Shown here: one piece after another, positions 24,912 through 36,879 of the stretch
Numbering within the stretch: the stretch's first letter is position 1
Layout of the letters: each line of letters starts with the position of its first letter
Assembly (NCBI GenBank): GCA_037576215.1
Contig: JBANDB010000004.1
Location: forward strand, 5,456,001 to 5,520,000
DNA length: 64,000 nt
Source: Armillaria gallica
Lineage: Eukaryota; Basidiomycota; Agaricomycetes; Agaricales; Physalacriaceae
Reading direction: 5' to 3'
Translations under genes and position numbers: made by a program
Notes under the pieces: model-generated
The model's database searches: none
Told to the model about the DNA's origin: nothing
The model's input: the letters and a program-made list of their open reading frames with translations, nothing else

Positions 24912-25470
24912 CTGGATTTCCTTTGCCTTTCAAGTACAGCACAACTATCAAAGTAATGAAAACGATACCTCCCTAGGTGCTCTTCCCGACTTTCGGCTTG
25001 CGAAGGTGATGACGGGTTCCTTGAAATAGTCATGGCTATCTATGGCACCATTCTCCTGGCTATTTCGCCTCACAAGTGTCCGGTTGCTACGCTTCCACTG
25101 AAATCATATCTTACTATCGTACATCGGGCAGCCGGTACCGTTATAACAACAGTCTCTACATCACCGTACGAGTTCTTTGCGTTATCTTATGCCTATAAAA
25201 AACAATATCAGTTAAACAGGAAATTCAACTCCATATCAATCGCAATGTATAAAAACAACGATCGACCTTGGATTGACCCAAAGAGTTGTTCGTGGCCGCT
25301 AAGGCAAGCTTTGAGAAATAACATCGGCAAACAAACGCGTCGCGTTGGTGGCGCAAACATGGACTGGTCAGAACACACTGCATAGACAAAACGTCCACAT
25401 TTATTTCCGTCTTCCAAGTACTAGTCAATTGTTTAACCCACGGTTTGTGTATCGAGACAAGGGGCTCTGT
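24912..25470. repeat. Dispersed repeat, copy 2
   Basis: Direct-orientation match to 20947-21306 plus 21615-21790, continuous here without the roughly 300-base extra segment. It contains the GTCGCGTTGGTGGCGC block also seen near 15390, 21650 and, inverted, 46770. It lies downstream of the DUF6535 fragment at 25554-26064. Confidence 0.7.
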
Positions 25471-25553
25471 CTACACCACAGGAGTCAATATTATGATATT
25501 GTCCAGGGACAAAAATGTAAACCTTCGAAAGATCATTTTACACATGACCACCA

Positions 25554-26064
25554 TCACTCCATCGGAACTCCTTCTATGGCCATAGTATCATCATCATGAC
25601 TCGCAGACGAATACTTCATCCATAGCATCGACGACATCTTGGATCTTGGTGGCCCTGTACTTTCCGGATGGTAGCTGTCTAAGTTGTCATATAGTTTCTG
25701 AGAATCAGATATATCAATTTCGTACACTCCGACGCATCCTCCTTCCACAAATGGCCCGAGGACTGGTTGCCAAGAAATGGCCCACTCCGATATGGGTAGG
25801 AAAGGTGTCAAGTTTCTTTAGGAACTCTAGTTATGCGGGATCGTCTGGACAAAGGCGTGCGAGACGACGAAGGGGGAAGTGAACTTTGTGTCGAACGAGG
25901 AGAACTGAACAAACCATGAAGAGGCTTTCGGGTTCGAATAGGTACTCCATCCACCAGTTCAGCTGCTGCTGTAGGATGAATGAATGGGTCGCCCGGTTCA
26001 TTACTATCCGATACCCATGCATCATCCTGGAAGGCAATTCGGACAAAGGTATCAGCCATGACAT
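25554..26064 (-). pseudogene. DUF6535 C-terminal remnant
   Basis: Reads MADTFVRIAFQDDAW and AAELV, then in another frame EYLFEPESLFMVCSVLL, LRRLARLCPDDPA, and further on FVEGGCVGVYEIDISDSQ. These match the last roughly 200 residues of the A-type DUF6535 proteins, but with frame changes and missing stretches (the segment between AAELV and EYLFEP is deleted). No N-terminal part or membrane helices are present. It is a relic of an additional copy between g3 and the conserved core. Confidence 0.75.
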
Positions 26065-26285
26065 TCTTGTAGTGGTCTAAAGAATTGTTCAAAAAATCAA
26101 AATTCATAGATTTTGTATTCAAGACGACAAAAACCTAGAATACATAACGACAGAAGACGAATGAAAGCGACAATTCTAAGAGTATGTACGTTACATATTC
26201 AAAAAGCAAGGATAACAAAGGCAGACGAGTCATAGAAATAGTTAATCAACGGTGTCCGTTTTTTAGTCGTACATGTCATGACTTC

Positions 26286-26311
26286 TCTTCCCTTCCCTTC
26301 CCTTCCCTTCC
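26286..26311. repeat. CTTCC microsatellite
   Basis: Five or so consecutive CTTCC units immediately beyond the 3' end of the Ras-GEF gene. A simple repeat with no function evident. Confidence 0.8.
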
Positions 26312-26319
26312 AACACAGC

Positions 26320-29300
26320 TCAGATGTGCAACCCCCAATCCTGGACGTCGGCCTTCGCTCCGCTGCTCCCAGGATGGTCATACATCCCTAGTGCCCTCCC
26401 TAGTGTCTCGTCATTCAAGCCCCTCAACCTCAAACATTTTTGGAACAACCGTTTCTCTACCCCCCATCCTACCCGGCTAGCCACATGTTGTCCAGCCACG
26501 AGACGCTTGATTACCTTCGCGCGCATCCGCTGTTTATGCACATTAATCAGCGGCTCCATCTGTGTCCCAGCCGGCAACGGCTGCAGCGCGCTGAACACCT
26601 CCGGGTGTGAGAGCGTATCGTAACTGTATGCGAAGAGATCGATGGATACAGGCGTGGTGGGAGAGGTGGGATCAATCAGATCGGGCAGATGAGAATACTC
26701 CGTCAGCTGAGAAAGATATATCCCGATGAAAGGGATACATTCAGTGATATCAGCCTGCTTAGCCGAAGAGCTGGTGCTATTCTGGGTCGAATGGGTAGGC
26801 CTCGCTTTAGTAGATGTGCTACTGGCTCTGTCTCCATTAGCTGGGTGGGCGGTCCCATTGGTCGTCCCAACTCCCCCGCTGACGATGGACGGCGCATGTG
26901 AAGATGGCTCGATTGGCTTCGCATCAACAATGGTGTCCACTGCGCGACGAATGTGCATGAAGTTACTGTTGCTCGTCGTCCACACTTTCAAATCATCGAA
27001 GGTGCGCTTGTCTTGATGCGAGAGATTGTCCCACTTGCGCTTCGTAGCTCTCTTTACCCAATGACTTTGCAAGGCGCTTACGATAGCAACAACGGTGTTA
27101 TAGCTACCCATTTCATACGATTTCTATGCATGCCAGATAAGGTTATTGGGTGCTGTCACATTGAATGATGAACACTCACGATGGCGATCTTGAGGAACTT
27201 AGCAACCACCTTTAAACGCTCGATTGGGGGCGTCAACACAACTTCCGACACCGTGAAATTAGCCATCAGATTGAACCTCGCCCTCACAGCCGCGAGCGCA
27301 CTCGTCTTCTCAGGGAACCTCCCTTCTGCCTTCCACCTCGCTCTGTCTTTGAGGTATTGAGCCCAATCCAATACATCTACCTCATTCTCTCGACCAATCC
27401 AATCGTCCAAGATGAGCTCTTCAAATTTGATGCTAACGAACAATTCTCGGTCAATCATACCAAAATGCTGAGCGAGACTCTCAGCCGTGTAGCTGAGGAT
27501 GAACGATTTATGAGATCGGGGTGCTTCATGGGGAGCAAACTTAGATGAACGAGGGAGAGTTGCACTGAGGGTGTTAGAACTTGCAGAAGACACGGTCGCG
27601 GCGTTAGATGACGAAGCTGATGGGAGATCGTTCGGCATACGGCTCTGGAGGATTTCCAAGGGAACCGCGTCTTCGGGAGCAGGCTTTGCTTGCGGAGAAC
27701 GTTGAGAAGAGGATTCTCCAGGGCCTGGAATACTATGCGATGCTTGCGTTGCTATTGGCGTCGTCACAACATCAGCCGTAGGACTACCAGTAGCCAGATA
27801 TTGTTCCGCATCCGTAAACGATGAAGCAATGGAGGCAGCATCCGTACTATCAGAGGGTGAACGTAAGCCCCCCGTTTCATCTTCGCCCCCTTCGCTGCCG
27901 TCATCTTCATCAGCTTCGCCATCATAGATATCTTCATCTGAGAAAGGTGGTTCCTCATCCTCATAATCACCAGTAGCCATACGCTCCTGCATGGTTTTCA
28001 CCCAGCCATCTACTTTGGATGCCTTTTCCTGCTGACGTTTGGGATTGATCTGACCCTCCAAACGACGCAAGGCATCTTCTACGTCACCAGCCTCACCATC
28101 ATCACTCAATGAGTCGACTAGTGCATTGACCTGCCACTGTTGTATCTGCCCTCCAAGACCTGCCCCAGATGCAGACGAGGCAGTCGAACTCGCTCCTGAC
28201 TCGGATGCCATCGATTCACGCGATACTATTCCCATCGATGAAACGCTCTCAGATCGACGCACAAACTCAAAGTCTCGGCGAAGCGGCAACTTCCGTAGAG
28301 GCTTTCGCAGACCAGGCGGCGAAGCGGGCGTTCCAGTAGCATGCTCAGACGATGTGTCTGATAGGTCTAGTTCATCAATCGATACAACGTCAAACTGCCA
28401 AGGAGATTGGAATGCCGGGAATTTGGCGGAGTTCCGATCGGCGGGTAGAGGTTCACCGAATGAGTCCGTGGAAGACGATCGCGCCAGGGAAACGGTATCA
28501 GCCTCTGGGGTTCGAGGGCGCATTTCGTCATCCATCGTAGAAACGCTAGAGAAAGAAGGGATGCCAGTGTGGCTATACGAAGATGGTGCTTCCATGGATA
28601 TTGAAGTAGGCGAACCTGAAGCCTCGCCCGAAGACATGTTGACTTCATCGGAAAGATCAGTAGACGAATGGGTGGGAATGGGAGAAGATTCGTGAGCCTG
28701 TGCTGGTAGAGTATAAACATCGGGTTTAGTCGATGCCGCAGAGGAAGTGGGTGAAATGGTACTGGAAGAGGTGACTACGCTTAAACGATCCGGTGGTGGC
28801 TCGATGAGCTTAAGATATTGCTCAACTCCACCTTGAACAGTCAACAGATCCCGAGAAACTGAAAGCTCCAAATCAAAAGCAGATACACGAGTAGTGTAAG
28901 CACCCAAAGGCGCTGGAGGAGTTGTCCTATTGTTCAAGACACGCTTCCATCGACCAAGACGTCCGATGGTCTTCACCAAAGCTGTCTTGACGAACGCACG
29001 GGATAATGCGTTGTGATGGATAGGCAATGTCGCGGAGGTTTGTACGAATGGGACGGTGGCTTCTTCGCCGAGACCAGAGATGTGATCCGGTCGTGGCAAT
29101 ATAGATAATGATGAAAAAGCTATTGAGTTGGTCCCTGAGGGCGATAGATTGGGGCCGAGATGAATGTTGCTGATGTGCGCGTTGGGTGGATGGTTTGGCG
29201 CATATATAGGTGCGTCATCATCTTCTGGTACGAAGTCCAAATCTAACTCGCCATCGTCTTCCTCCCTGTGGAGCTTCTTAGTTGCCTCAGCAAACTTTTC

Positions 29301-31496
29301 TCCAAGCAGATGCTCTTGCTTCCCTGAAGAGTTCTCTCGTTGAACAGTAGTGCTAGTCGGTCGGGATTCCGTTTTCGAAGATGTACGCGTGTGTGCCTTT
29401 TTACAGTCCTGCGCAATCTTCTTCAACTTCTTGACAATACTCTGGACAGGAAAAGATGAGCTTGGCAACCTTTTAAGGAAATACGGAAAGAAGCTTACTA
29501 GGCCGTCACTATGCTTCTCCAGTATAGGATCACGGATCAAAGCATTTAACCAACTCGCAAGAAGCAATCTCAACTCCCGGTTCGGCAGGAAATCTACGGT
29601 GAAGAAAGTCAAAAGCCAGTACCGAAACGCAACAAACGTCCGGACGCGGACAATTCTCCGGACCATCTCGTCACTCGATGAAGAGGGCTTCTGAAGGGCC
29701 CAATGAAATCGACAGATTAGAAGATGACACAGATCAACCGCGCCAATATAAGTGCGGTAGGTGAGAAAGAAGTCCAGCAATTCATCGTAATTCAATTCGC
29801 TCGTCAATTGCGCGATCCATCGTTCGATGGATGCAGCAACAAGAATCTTCTGGAACTCGCCCCTTGGTGAAATCTTTAACTGGGGAACCTCTGGACTCTT
29901 CCCCTTGCGACTGCGTCGTCTTGAAAGGCTCGAGGCGGACGAGTAGCTATCTTGTGAAGCAGACGTATCGTCGCCGTCAGGCCTGACTTCGCCCCATATG
30001 ACAAATCGAGGATCATTACGCGGTGCAGCAATATTGCCTTCAGACAATGTCAGTCTGATAACTGCTGTCTCTTCAGCCTGAGCGGAGAGCTTATCAATGA
30101 GCGGAACTCCCCGATATGTCTGAATGACATCGAAAACGTCAGTCGAAAATCGAGAGTGCATGGCCGTCTCAGGGCTAGGCATATATAGATCCGGTCCGGA
30201 TTCCACCTCATCGGATGGTCGTAGGCGGATAGCAGAAGGGGAACGAGTGAGCTCTTTCTGCTCAGAGGATATCTCAGATGGTATGGGGGACATCGGTGCG
30301 TTGCTACTAGATGCTAGTTTGCTCGGAGACTCGGACTGGCGAGCTGTCAGCCCGGATTCAAAAGACTGCATCTCGCGTAGATGCCGCGTTGAGCGGAGGG
30401 GGTCGAGGCCGGGCTTTCGCGGTGAATCGAAGTGTACTCCGGGTCCAAAGGGATGTATGATAGGTGTAACAGGGACGGATGAGATAGAGGGACCGATGTC
30501 CACCACCTCCTCAAAACCTTGCGATGATGCACTAAGAGATTCGAAGGATGTCCAATCCATGACTTTTCCAAACAAGTCCATCCCTCCATTATTAAGGGAG
30601 GCATCAATTTCCGGGAGTCGAGGTGCATCGGCCGAGGTGACGCTATTAGAATACGGGCGGGTGGTAGGCACAGAATCCCCATCCTGTGTACGGGGATTAA
30701 CCATGTCCGGTATCGACCGCGTCTTTCTCAATTTCCTAGGACCGGTGTTGCTTGTCGTTGCCGTCGTTGAGGAACCACTATTCCTGAACAAATTCGGAAG
30801 TGCGTGTACACTCATCCGCGAACGGCGTTTTGACCGGCTTGGATGAGACTGCGTCGACTCGCGGTGACTGGTAAATTCCACCTCGGCTGCTGAGGCAGCA
30901 GGTGCTGACTGGTCTCGATGGCTGTCATGAGACGTCGTCAGCTGTAATCCTTAGAGACAGCTGGGGACACGCACCCAACTCGATACATCTGCTTCCCGTG
31001 TTGATTCACGAATGCTGTGATAGCGTATGGCGACCTTACGTCCTTCCCTACACCGTAATGTTGGTCATACCGACGCTTGAGCTCGCGTGCCGCAGGACCG
31101 GAAGATGTTTCAACGAAGCTTCCATCGGCTAGAAGGCCCCGTCAGTCCCCGAAGAAGACATTCAGAGGAACTGAAATGAAAGGAAATTCACTCACGAGCG
31201 ATGGATATGTCGGCGGCAGCAATGTCGGGAGGTAGCGGGTCCAGAATGGTGCCCTCGTCAGAGGATTCTGGGTAGGAGAACGAGGCCTGGGACACGTTCG
31301 TCGACGGCGTTGGTATGGGTAATAGTTGAGAAGAGGTGGTCGAAGATGTTGGCGACTGTGCCGCAGAAGAAGAGGGTGATACAGGTACGATAGTAGACAG
31401 ATCTGGCATGGTATTACGGCTAGACGATGCTTGTGGTGGTCCTGCACGCGAATGGTCGTCAACGCCTGGATTTGAAGGCCCGCCCAGACTGGTCAT
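26320..31496 (-). CDS. Ras-family guanine-nucleotide exchange factor (RasGEF_N + RasGEF, Lte1-like layout)
   Basis: Exchange factor predicted to load GTP on a Ras-type GTPase. Exons 31496-31196, 31128-30975, 30921-27180 and 27123-26320 join in phase to 1,666 aa. Exon 2 encodes KRRYDQHYGVGKDVRSPYAI. A RasGEF_N region starts around RGEFQKILVAASIERWIAQL and runs through the FFLTYRTYIG and FFTVDFLPNRELRLLL segments. A long Ser/Thr/Pro and acidic linker follows. The catalytic RasGEF domain begins near SYTAESLAQHFGMIDRELF, crosses the last intron at VVAKFLKIAI|KSYEMGSYNT, and ends with ECIPFIGIYLSQLTEY and VNVHKQRM-like sequence. The wide separation of the two GEF domains resembles budding-yeast Lte1 more than Cdc25. 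The start is the first ATG of an open exon that splices cleanly. It is divergent from ASF1, with 423 bp between the starts. Confidence 0.88.
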
Positions 31497-31730
31497 GATG
31501 AGGCGTGGATGCAAGAATTACAGTGATAAATGCGGAGACAAAAGACAGGAAACTATTGAAACATTCTATACGGAGACCGAATATATCGCAGAAGGTGTCG
31601 TTAATTTGGTTTACAGCTCGTGAAGAGATAAAGAGGGCAAATTGGCGCTGGTGTGGTAGGGTAGCGGGTCGACAGAACAGGTGCCGACAGGCAAAAGTTG
31701 GGGAAGAACGACGTTACTGCGTGAGCGAAT

Positions 31731-31795
31731 AGGTCGTCGTCGTGATCAACGTCGTCCACCGTCGTCCGTCGTCGTGTCGTCGTCGATGATGGTGG
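31731..31795. repeat. CGTCGT-rich low-complexity tract in the RasGEF/ASF1 promoter region
   Basis: Repeated GTC/CGT units (several CGTCGTCG runs) lie midway between the divergent RasGEF and ASF1 starts. It could be a microsatellite in a bidirectional promoter. No specific factor site is claimed. Confidence 0.6.
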
Positions 31796-31919
31796 TGGTA
31801 GATGGACAAGATTGTTGAGACGACGAAAACAAAAGGGTACCACGTGATCCCACTTCGCGTCGACGGATTTTCTGCCGGTTACTTCTTTGCCACCTGCCAC
31901 CACTATCAACACCGGCGCA

Positions 31920-32653
31920 ATGTCCATCGTTACGATACGAGTACGTCCTTCTCTCTCACCGAACTTTCGGATACCTGAAATCTCTTCAGAACGTCGAATT
32001 CATCAATAATCCAGCTCGATTTTCCGACGTGTATCGCTTTCGGGTCACTTTTGAGTGCATAGCACCACTGAAAGACGGTACGGTGCCATCCTGAACGTCG
32101 GGCGCGTACATATCAGACTCATTTTTACTGACAGATCTCGAATGGAAGCTCATTTACGTGTCGTCTCCCGGCAACGAGGAGCTGGACCAAGAACTTGATG
32201 ATTGCCTCGTTGGACCTGTGCCATCCGGTGTCAACTCATTCGAGTTTGAAGGTTCTCCCCCGGATCCCTCAAAAATACCCTTAGAAGATGTCCTTGGAGT
32301 AGCCGCCCTCATCCTAACGGGCTCGTACAAGGATCAGGAATTTGTACGGGTGGGATATTATCAGAATACGGAGTATGACAACGAGGAGATGAAGCTTACT
32401 CCTCCATCGAAAGTCATGTTCGAGCGGCTGGTGAGGGATATCAGTCTCAAGCCCCGTGTTACACGATTTCAGATAAAATGGTGCGTCTGAACCTGCCACT
32501 TGGAGATATTCTTCTGTTAATATCTTTTCTAGGGATGTCACACCCCCACGACAAGAGGGCATAGCTACTGGCGCTGCCGCATCTGCTCCTGTTCCGTCTG
32601 CCGACGATCTTGACACGGGGGAAACGCTGGCACCCAACGGTGCTCCTTCATAG
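31920..32653 (+). CDS. ASF1: Histone chaperone ASF1
   Basis: H3-H4 chaperone acting in nucleosome assembly and disassembly with CAF-1 and HIR in the nucleus. Exons 31920-31940 (MSIVTIR), 31990-32077, 32135-32480 and 32533-32653 give 191 aa. The conserved core is unmistakable: NVEFINNPARFSDVYRFRVTFEC, DDLEWKLIYVSS, DCLVGPVPSGVNSFEFE, PPDPSKIPLEDVLGVAALIL and QEFVRVGYYQNTEY, then RFQIKW closing the Ig-like fold. A short, weakly conserved tail (about 40 residues, small and polar) follows, as in fungal ASF1. The tiny first exon matches the common MSIVTIR start. Single copy in this window. Confidence 0.97.
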
Positions 32654-33682
32654 CATCGGACATACCAACCACTTGTACCTGAAGTCGTAGTGGGTGTAAG
32701 TTGTGTGCTTCGAGTTAGTACTATATCCTTTTCTTGCTCCTGTTGTATAAGATTAATTTCATTGGCTAAACCATTCTGTCGAAAGGCCACCGGGCGGATA
32801 ACATTTTGAGAAATACATCTCGAGGGACAGGCAACCTCCTGTCGTTAACGTCCCTCATCTCTTTATTTCTCTCCGTTCGGCACTTGTTATTAACTTCAAA
32901 TTTTTAAACTTGGCGTGCCGGCAGAGTTTGCCCAGCCTGGTCTCCCTTGAGGAGCTTTCCCTTTTTTAATATATGCAAAGTCGTTTTTTGCTCTAAGTCC
33001 CTATTGTCTTCGAGGTGCTCAAAGAACTTGATAGTGCGATGTCTGGCCACAGAGTAAACGAGTTCCTGGCTTATCATGGTCACCCTTTCGGTCTATGCTC
33101 CTGCGCATCCAGATGTGTGACTGGGAGAGGAATCGGCATCGACTGAGCCGTTCAAGATCAGAAAAGCGGCAGTGTTGAACTGGGCACATTAATAAGCTAG
33201 ATTCATAGAGCAAGGTGGCTTCTTTCATACCGCATATTTGATCGACACTAGAGTACACGAAATGCCACCCACTAATTGTCAGAATCCAGAAGTATTCACC
33301 CGGCACGGTTGGTGGCCACGATGTGTTGACGATAACAGCCCTCCATTTGGGTCATGAGTGTCCACTGAAATCTATAATGGCTAGGGCGTTCCTGCGAAGT
33401 AGCGAATACTTAAAAGAAATAGGCGCTGTCGGCGGTGTCTGTCGAGTGTGGCGCCTATGATACTCGTATGTAAAGAAGTATACAACATTGGTATCGACAT
33501 TGTGCCCTTAGGCCTTAACATTGAACTGAAGGGTATAAGTAGTGTCCAGTACTAATGAATGAATTGAATACGTAGAAATGGTATACATGTTAGCGGAAGT
33601 CTCTTCCACTACTAACAGCACAAAATCAGCCTTTCGGTGCGTTGACAAAAAAATAGTATCCATACCTCGGAAGAAACGGGTA
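32654..33682. other. Intergenic region, no gene recognised
   Basis: Separates ASF1 from the 3' end of the four-TM gene. Only short open stretches without recognisable motifs occur on either strand. The segment just after the ASF1 stop is presumably its 3' untranslated region. Confidence 0.5.
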
Positions 33683-34159
33683 TCAATATGCCTCAACTTT
33701 CCTCCAGCTCTCCGATGCCCCTTGCCGTCTTTCCTGCGCGCTCCGTAGGACAAGCGCCAACAAAACGAGCGCTTCCACAGGCGCGATAAAGCATTGTACA
33801 ACGAGGATCCACAACTCCTGGACCTGGTTGTCCTCCTCAACAGTCTTGGCCCCAAGCAAGACTGTAACCAACAAAACTACGATGAAGGCCCCCAACCACA
33901 TCGCGCCCACCACCGCCCCGCACACGATACTCCCCAGCGTCGTCGACGAGGCAGGATCAAGGCGGGCGCTATTCCTATACTCCAAGATAAGGAGCGTCAC
34001 ATGGTAAATGAGGGTGACTGCGTAGACCGCCGGGATCGTGAAGAACGAGTCGTATCCCAGATGCAACATGGAAAATATGAACACGATGCTGGAGATAAAG
34101 AGCGATGCGCATGTCAGCAAGAACAGCGGCGGCCCGCACTCGCGTGTAAGTTTTGGCAT
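33683..34159 (-). CDS. Small four-transmembrane protein, unknown function
   Basis: A single open frame of 158 aa with four hydrophobic segments: PLFLLTCASLFISSIVFIF, FFTIPAVYAVTLIYHVTLLIL, SIVCGAVVGAMWLGAFIVVL and LWILVVQCFIAPVEALVLLALV. They are separated by short charged loops. The C-terminus is basic and polar (RSAQERRQGASESWRKVEAY). Size and spacing recall MARVEL-like fungal membrane proteins, but no diagnostic motif is visible, so the family is not assigned. The start is the first ATG of the open frame. An upstream open stretch (34305-34160) does not splice to it in frame with any usable donor I could find. Confidence 0.6.
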   Translation of the reverse strand: MPKLTRECGPPLFLLTCASLFISSIVFIFSMLHLGYDSFFTIPAVYAVTLIYHVTLLILEYRNSARLDPASSTTLGSIVCGAVVGAMWLGAFIVVLLVTVLLGAKTVEEDNQVQELWILVVQCFIAPVEALVLLALVLRSAQERRQGASESWRKVEAY

Positions 34160-34685
34160 CGATGCTGGGCGCTCAACGCTCCTCGAGGGTAGTAGTACAA
34201 GATTCTCAGTGAGGAGATAGTGATCACTGGAAGTGCGGTAGAATAGAAACGGTATGTTGCCCTCAGGCCGATATATATCAACAGCGGCGATGATTCTGTT
34301 TCCATCTCGTCAAGATAGATAATCTAGGAAAAAACATGGCAACAGTGCGATGACGTCGGATCCACACTCCAACAGCTGTGCGCCTAGGGCTTGGTTGCCG
34401 ACCTGCGTGGTATGATAGTCTTCTGGAGGAAACACAGAATGGTCCATCAGCTCTCAGTGATCTCGAAGGGCTAGTTCTGCCCGTATATGGGATTCTGACT
34501 GTGATGGTAGCAAGAAAGAGACAAATGGAAGTCGAAGAAACTGGTTGGTGTTGCAACGAACATTAAAGCTGTATTATTAAAATTCCAAGGGTCACGAGTT
34601 TCCGTCGAGACGGTTTGCAATTACACCAACCATTACAGGCATGACGATAATTTGTACACATGTTAGCTTTTGCAGGTTTCTATCT
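34160..34685. other. Intergenic region
   Basis: Between the four-TM gene's start and the 3' end of UBP6, both on the minus strand. Short open stretches only; it presumably holds the promoter of the four-TM gene and the UBP6 3' untranslated region. No repeat was recognised. Confidence 0.45.
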
Positions 34686-36591
34686 CTACACGTATCGACT
34701 TCGATACACCAAAACATACGCTGAGGAATCCTCCCCGCCGCCGTCCAGAGTACCCAATTTATCCTTGGGGAACACGGATACCTTGTCATCGTCAAACTTG
34801 TACCAATCTTCATCAGCTTCAATGGTATCGAGAGCGTTGATATCCATGTCGGCGACCGGGGCTGTACAGAAACATATAAACAAATGTCCATCTTGTGAAA
34901 TGGAACCAACGCACCTCCGGAATATGATGGATCATGGAACACGCTCTTCTTAGCAAATCCGATATAATGACCCGAGTCTGCAGCCGCGCCCTTGTGCGTC
35001 ACAATGGCTTCCAATATGTAATTCAGCCAGGTGATCCAACATAGGCATGATATGAAGACTTCTTACCCACGAGATCATATAATCCACTCCAACTTGCTCC
35101 GGTATCGGCTTTGATGGCGGGATCTACAAGATTATCAATCTCTTCCCGCTCTTTGGCTCTCTTCACTGGTTCCGGCTCTCCGTCATCGACATCCATAGCT
35201 TGGGCTTCTGCTCCACCGGCCAAGCCTCGACGCCTCAATCGAGTTTTCCGTCGTTCCGCTCGACTCTTCTCAATCTCCACCAGACGTCGGTTCACTTTCG
35301 TAAGTTTGCCTTTGAGATCATCCGACACAATATCTAGGGCATCGTAAGTAGTCGGAAACTTGACTTTACGCTGCATCCCATTAAGTTAGATTGTTAGTAG
35401 CCACAAGGAAATTTCACGTACCATGATCTTCGCTTTGCGCCCAACATCTGCCCGCCACGCAAATCGGACCATGTGGACGGTAAGGTACGCAGGTAGACGC
35501 GTAAGGCGCGTGGTTTGGATATACGACGCGTCATGTCCGAGACTAGGAGAGTGTTTCGTGAGGGTTGTTTTCAGTGACTATCGGCGATATCAACACATTA
35601 TGATTACATGAAAGACCACAAAAAACTCACGTTAGAGATTCCAGTGGCCATATAATTCGTATTAATGGAAATATGGCACTCCAATTTCATGATCTTCTCG
35701 GTGGTAATAGCAGGAGGTTCGGGAGTTTCTGATGGATCCACTTCAAGCTTTGTCTCTCGCTGGATCTCGCCAGCCATCCATTGATCAAGGAATCTCTTGC
35801 TTGGATCATCTGAGTCGGGGACTTCACGTAAGGAGTTGAGGATCTGGCTGTAGGCTTCTTCCGCGTCTTGCTGTGCGAACCCACGAGGTGCCCCGCCGCC
35901 GCTTCTATCCATTTCGCCAAACTGGGGATGTGCTTGGCGGAGAGCAGTCAGGAAAGCGTAAGGAACGACAGGTTCGGTGGTATGAGACATGCTGTTGTAA
36001 AGATCGCGAATGGTCAATACGAGGGGAGGCGTAGTGGATGCCTTGTTGAGTGCCGATTGGAGTGGTGGTATGGCTCGGATGACTTGAATCGTAGAGTTCA
36101 TGTAACAAGTATTTCCCAAGCTAAAGAAGTTCAGTGAAAACATACAACGGTGGAAGGAAAAGAAGCACTTTTTGAGCCCCACAGGCATGGCCAATGCTTC
36201 CGCAAGTTCAGAGTCTTCCATATCTACAGCGAGAAAGTGATTAGAACGTGATCTTTTATTCAGAATACACTAGCGCACCTTCCAAGAAAGTGATAGGTTT
36301 CTCCGGAGGTTTGGGCAGTTCTCCAGCAGTGCCGATGACCATGAACGTCTGTCCAGCTTTGGGATTTATTTTCTTCCAGTCTGTGTCGTCCTAGGGCTGA
36401 TTAGCACAACATCGATGAAATATTTCTTGCAAGCTGTTCACCTTGAGAACGCCACCCTTTACCATGACCTTCATGCGGTCCACTGGGACTCCAGTGGCCT
36501 GGTAAATAGCCTCTTTGAAGTGTAGAGGCGGTAATTCAGGATTGAGGACGACATTATGGGTCTTGCCAGCATGCTTGATGTTCACGTCCAT
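34686..36591 (-). CDS. UBP6: Proteasome-associated ubiquitin hydrolase (UBP6/USP14 type)
   Basis: Cysteine protease that trims ubiquitin from substrates at the 26S proteasome. Eight exons (36591-36442, 36390-36279, 36223-36169, 36120-35631, 35577-35422, 35370-35067, 35007-34915, 34861-34686) join in phase to 511 aa, the usual size. A ubiquitin-like domain comes first ([27 protein letters not shown]), then the catalytic Cys box [14 protein letters not shown], whose Asn codon is split by an intron. A finger region carries [12 protein letters not shown] and [17 protein letters not shown]. The His box is [15 protein letters not shown], with [13 protein letters not shown] and a final [10 protein letters not shown]. 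The acceptor before AIVTHKG lies inside ...TTGGAAG, which keeps the frame. It shares a 288-bp upstream region with the divergent BAP31-type gene. Confidence 0.96.
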
Positions 36592-36807
36592 CTTACGCGT
36601 CGCCAGTCACAGTCACGGAGAGGATAAAGGGTGACCTACGTGATTTATCGGCAATTGCCGCATTGAAACTGAAAAGGAGTATTTTCGAGCTAGAATTCTT
36701 TTAATTGAGTGCATTTCACTGCATGAATTCCAGAGATATGTGATTACCTGCCCATGAAATTATTATCCCCAGTTTGCGCCCTCCTGGATAGTCCCAAAAT
36801 GGATATG

Positions 36808-36815
36808 TGACGTCA
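36808..36815. promoter_or_regulatory. CRE-type palindrome TGACGTCA
   Basis: A perfect TGACGTCA lies in the 288-bp divergent promoter between UBP6 and the BAP31-type gene, 65 bases before the latter's ATG. bZIP factors, including those of the CRE and unfolded-protein-response type, bind this core. An 8-mer can occur by chance, so a role is inference. Confidence 0.4.
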
Positions 36816-36879
36816 CGCTATTACCATACACTCCATGCCGCACAGCCTGACGTCTACGTGTTTCTCTTTCATCCGTACC

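Noticed and set aside
34160..34305. Upstream exon for the four-TM protein
   Set aside because: The open stretch is next to the gene but no donor/acceptor pair joins it in frame. The internal ATG already precedes the first helix.
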